Shown: piece by piece, positions 62,001 to 64,000 of the stretch | How positions within the stretch are numbered: position 1 is the stretch's first letter | Layout of the letters: every line of letters starts with the position of its first letter | NCBI GenBank assembly: GCA_964423205.1 | Contig: CAYRDX010000007.1 | Span: forward strand, 1 to 64,000 | Direction: 5' to 3' | DNA: 64,000 bases | Source of the DNA: UBA6168 sp964423205 | GTDB taxonomy: Bacteria; Bacteroidota; Bacteroidia; Chitinophagales; Saprospiraceae | The notes under the pieces: model-generated | Databases searched by the model: none | The model's input: only the letters and a program-made list of their open reading frames with translations | Told to the model about the DNA's origin: nothing | Program-made: the position numbers and the translations under genes

Positions 62001-64000
62001 GGGGTTGCCATCCTGAACGGCAGTGGGTCCAACTCTGGGGCGGAATTTATCAATAGCTGGACCACCCCGAATGGCATTATTGTGAATGGAGCTAATTCAT
62101 TAAGTCCTACAGTCAGTAAAACGGGAACATATATCCTGGCTGTTGCCAATTCACTGAATTTCTGCACAGCATCGGATACCGTTTTGGTTTACATTGACAG
62201 TATTGGTTGCAAGCCAAATGTCAATGCTGGCGCCGACGGTCTGATTACTTGTTACAATGCCAGTTTTAGAGATACATTATCAGCAACCGGCCCAAGTGGT
62301 CCTGCCTTCAACAGCAGATGGACTATCATCACGGGAAATATTATCGACACATCAAATGTCTTCAGACCAGTAACCGGAGTTGGAGAATACGTTCTTACCA
62401 TTACGAATACATTGATGGGATTAAGTGCCTCTGACACCGTCAGGGTTTTATCTGATACCATTTTCCCGATTGCCAATGCCGGACCCACCAACCTTTCTTT
62501 TGGTTGTGATGTTCTGGACTCTTGTTACACACTGAATGCTTCGGGTTCTTCTACAGGGCCATCTTTCAGATATCAGTGGGACAGTTTGAATGGTTCATTT
62601 TGTTCGGGCAGTAATGTGCAAAGCCCTCAGGTACGTGGGCCAGGGATTTACAATCTGATTGTGACCAATACCTTAAATGGATGCACTGCTGGGGATGCTA
62701 TTTTAATTGAACTTACAGGTGTCGCCCCAATGGCTTCAGCCGGTAGCAGCCTGCAAATACCTTGCGGTGACACCACGGCAATTCTGAACGGCAGCCTGTC
62801 TTCTCAGGGAGCAAATTATACTTATCAATGGATATCTCGGGGAGGAACTATTGTCTCCAACGGCAACGGTCTAATGCCCGTTATCAAAACCAATAACCCA
62901 CGGGATACATTTGCTCTGGTTGTGACTAACTCCATTAATAAGTGCAGAGATACCAGTCGGGTAGTGGTATTTGCTCCCATTGATTGTTTTCCCTTATGCC
63001 AGGTAACCTCATCCGGAAGTATCAGTTGCAATATTGACACCGTATATCTGAGTAGTTCCGGTTCTTCCACTGGCCCCGATGTGTCTTATCTTTGGAAGGC
63101 GCTAAATGGCTCTCTGGATGGCAATGTATCAATGGCTGGAAACTTTACGCGGGTGCCAGGCACTTATGATTTAACAGTGACCCGAACCTATCCCAATGGA
63201 GCCCGTTTCAGTTCAAACTGCCAGGTTCAGGTCGCTGACAGTCGTAACTTCCCAATAGCCAATGCCGGTCCAGATGTCAATATCAATTGTGCAACTTCAA
63301 GCCCGGTTTTAAACGGCTCAGGATCTTCCTCAGGAGGCCATTTCAATTACCAATGGGCAACATCAAACGGAAACATTTTGAGCGGACAGAATACCAGTCG
63401 GGCTACTGTAAATGCGCCGGGTGATTACTTTTTGAGGGTGAGGAATACCCAAAATGGTTGTGAGTCACTCGATACCGTTAAAGTTGGAAGAGATACGCTG
63501 CGTCCGACCGCCATCGCAGGTCCAGGCGGCCAATTATCCTGTGTGGCAACCAATTTTGTTCTCAACGGAAGCGCAACTCCTGCCAATGCCCTTTTTTCCT
63601 GGACTTCAACTGATGGGAATGTTTGTGCCGGAGGTACCACCGCCAGCCCGGTGGTTTGCGCAGCGGGAACTTACAAGTTAACCGTAACCAACCCGGTAAA
63701 TGGCTGTACGGCTACAGATTCTACCATTGTGACTCGCAGCAGTGATTTTCCTGCTGTAAATCCAGGTTCAGACCTTACATATACTTGTGCGGATACCGTA
63801 TTCACTCTTAATGCCACTGCCTCAGGTATTGGTTCCTTATCTTTCCAGTGGAATGCAAGCAATGGTGGGTGTATCGATGGCCCAGCTAATGTGTTACGCC
63901 CGAGAGTATCATGTCCTGGCACCTACAGCCTTCGGGTAACGGACCAGTCAAATGGCTGTTCTGCCAATGCAGTTGTAAACGTAAGGAGGAATAATTTCAA
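59010..64000 (+). CDS. Giant secreted protein with P-like domain and Ig/PKD-like repeats, partial at the right edge
   Basis: A frame open from the ATG at 59010 to the window end (1663 codons, no stop). Signal MRLVPLLILLSLIVANTRLA, then A-Q. About residues 45-200 resemble a proprotein-convertase P (Homo B) domain: RHGRIGDIEIRLRSPNG, GTVTGMWHLNIVDK and DFQVIFCD. A less repetitive section follows to about residue 480, then roughly fourteen Ig/PKD-like repeats with the pattern N-A-G-P-D, L-x-C, L-N-G-S, Y-x-W, P-G-x-Y-x-L and NGC-x-x-x-D-T. Probably a T9SS-exported adhesin; any C-terminal T9SS domain lies beyond 64000. The last codon is cut. Confidence 0.88.
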   Translation, partial: MRLVPLLILLSLIVANTRLAAQQCGCEGEGNCPYPINDNSTSTVSYEVKNAYINNLANPSQGVCGVRLRFRHGRIGDIEIRLRSPNGTVVQLVGSPTTPCKSAIFTPIATWDILFVRDSVNCAPDKGNLFEFPCRFTTCPPADNWGSANYTGKYTPYTGSLKDFNSGTVTGMWHLNIVDKASGNAGTIFDFQVIFCDQSGFNCCEADAGDLAAVKDVNACQGDSALLLKAVPKYGPVKPDSTKYAYTYPVFRNDTLIQYNKTADLRMMVAGNYTVCGLSYLQTDSLKLPRRDTVFSPKSFYTNLNGPNPLLCADIDTNCVNVRIAPIPLPTTRNESICDGDTLRIGTQAFTAGGNYTVRLQSAAGCDSIINLNLTVLPKVTYNATPIVLCTGEKYILGNDTITTSGMYSRTYKNANMCDSTVMYDITILQPIDTLIRDTICLGQSRTIGSNTYFSEGVYTDTLQSQVFPYCDSVVTLDLKLNIIGLAINSPFPDTLTCSHTTETLNATNSANYGIDSIRWSTLNGQFFGSTTAVTANVVSPGDYTVRVFSKGCSASRTRTVFQDITKPTAVIQNPGTLTCNVTSVQLNGITSFGQGAISFRWASISGGPVSDSISITSNVSLPGVYRLVVQNQGNGCRDTATVTVLENKTAPVANAGPDGMLSCSQPGVTLNASASAPSNRIDYSWSTSNGVIIGTTTNAQVLADAPGIYRLEITDRLNGCRDTDFVQVTVDTLTPVAIINASGNGNLTCSNSQVILDGRNSVKGSGVTVKWLGPIDSGQNTLLATATRPDQYALVLDDPINGCADTAFHTIVYDTLAPIANAGPDKEMNCTTQSVTIGAANSSFGSGYLITWSHNGQGLIQGRTDSTVAVVGQPGLYFLEVRNTSNGCSKRDTVLVADNFQPPISNAGPDRMLNCRDASVLLDGSASSAGFSTYEWRNSSGQIIGTNKTIDVNIPGTFTLTTTFAFCNTTDTVIVRQDILRPIVNAGSDTFLHCTTGVAILNGSGSNSGAEFINSWTTPNGIIVNGANSLSPTVSKTGTYILAVANSLNFCTASDTVLVYIDSIGCKPNVNAGADGLITCYNASFRDTLSATGPSGPAFNSRWTIITGNIIDTSNVFRPVTGVGEYVLTITNTLMGLSASDTVRVLSDTIFPIANAGPTNLSFGCDVLDSCYTLNASGSSTGPSFRYQWDSLNGSFCSGSNVQSPQVRGPGIYNLIVTNTLNGCTAGDAILIELTGVAPMASAGSSLQIPCGDTTAILNGSLSSQGANYTYQWISRGGTIVSNGNGLMPVIKTNNPRDTFALVVTNSINKCRDTSRVVVFAPIDCFPLCQVTSSGSISCNIDTVYLSSSGSSTGPDVSYLWKALNGSLDGNVSMAGNFTRVPGTYDLTVTRTYPNGARFSSNCQVQVADSRNFPIANAGPDVNINCATSSPVLNGSGSSSGGHFNYQWATSNGNILSGQNTSRATVNAPGDYFLRVRNTQNGCESLDTVKVGRDTLRPTAIAGPGGQLSCVATNFVLNGSATPANALFSWTSTDGNVCAGGTTASPVVCAAGTYKLTVTNPVNGCTATDSTIVTRSSDFPAVNPGSDLTYTCADTVFTLNATASGIGSLSFQWNASNGGCIDGPANVLRPRVSCPGTYSLRVTDQSNGCSANAVVNVRRNNF
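60466..64000 (+). repeat. About fourteen coding repeats of roughly 250 bases
   Basis: The Cys codon of the L-x-C element recurs near 60497, 60741, 61003, 61252, 61493, 61750, 61986, 62245, 62502, 62757, 63022, 63280, 63534 and 63780, giving a period of about 252 bases (84 residues). The repeats differ in DNA and share only the protein pattern. They continue past the window edge. Confidence 0.8.

Noticed and set aside
59313..63922. Many short minus-strand frames
   Set aside because: The plus strand is open in one frame from 59010 to the end with a signal peptide and regular repeats, so the minus frames are shadows.
60466..64000. Regular 250-base period as a possible CRISPR or satellite array
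   Set aside because: Units are not identical in DNA, the period is far too long, and the frame is maintained: they are protein repeats.

Overview
The window looks like chromosomal DNA of a Bacteroidota (Bacteroidetes) bacterium, possibly of the Saprospira/Chitinophaga side of the phylum, although nothing here fixes the order. The phylum call rests on a gldJ / porP-sprF / porU / porV block of the type IX secretion system (T9SS), DUF4271 next to hemD, an Omp28-like/DUF6029/TlpA locus, carboxypeptidase-regulatory-like and OmpP1/FadL-type envelope proteins, many lipoprotein signals, and at least one promoter of the Bacteroidota type (TTG-N19-TAnnTTTG). No rRNA, tRNA, CRISPR array, insertion sequence or integrase was seen.

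Layout. 0-5 kb: a protein with two helix-hairpin-helix repeats, a cytochrome c lipoprotein coupled to anmK, aroA, and a DJ-1/PfpI-like lipoprotein. 5-9.2 kb: a sensor kinase/response regulator pair and DUF4271-hemD. 9.2-12.4 kb: a three-gene operon of two ATP-grasp proteins and a class I glutamine amidotransferase, which looks like an uncharacterised ligase pathway. 12.6-17.7 kb: a DUF3592-like protein, lon and proS. 18-24 kb: envelope proteins (a repetitive secreted protein, a FadL-like barrel, a YdjM-like membrane protein). 24.4-32 kb: a serine hydrolase with a remnant GH3 domain, nadB, a VWA protein, a Maf-misnamed lipoprotein family member, prs and two ArsR-type regulators. 32.4-40.4 kb: tsaB, prfA, the Omp28/DUF6029/TlpA locus, a second two-component system and an AlkA-like glycosylase.

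40.4-43 kb is the least conventional part. It is largely free of long genes but holds two tiny related membrane proteins of 33 and 38 residues, a nested inverted repeat, and a frame-broken third relative on the far side of a VOC-family gene. 43-54 kb: an M20 amidohydrolase, murF, then gldJ, a PorP/SprF protein, porU and porV. 54-58.8 kb: a ParA ATPase with a probable ribbon-helix-helix partner, ferritin, a low-molecular-weight phosphatase, grpE and dnaJ. From 59.0 kb to the right edge runs one open frame for a giant secreted protein with an N-terminal proprotein-convertase P-like domain and about fourteen Ig/PKD-like repeats of roughly 84 residues.

How it fits together. Much of the window concerns the cell envelope: peptidoglycan (anmK, murF), T9SS export and gliding (gldJ, porP-like, porU, porV) and candidate cargo (the giant repeat protein, although its C-terminus lies outside). 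The rest is housekeeping (aroA, hemD, lon, proS, nadB, prs, tsaB, prfA, grpE-dnaJ). Many start codons were moved inward from the longest frame so that signal peptides or conserved N-termini come first; those choices are explained per gene.
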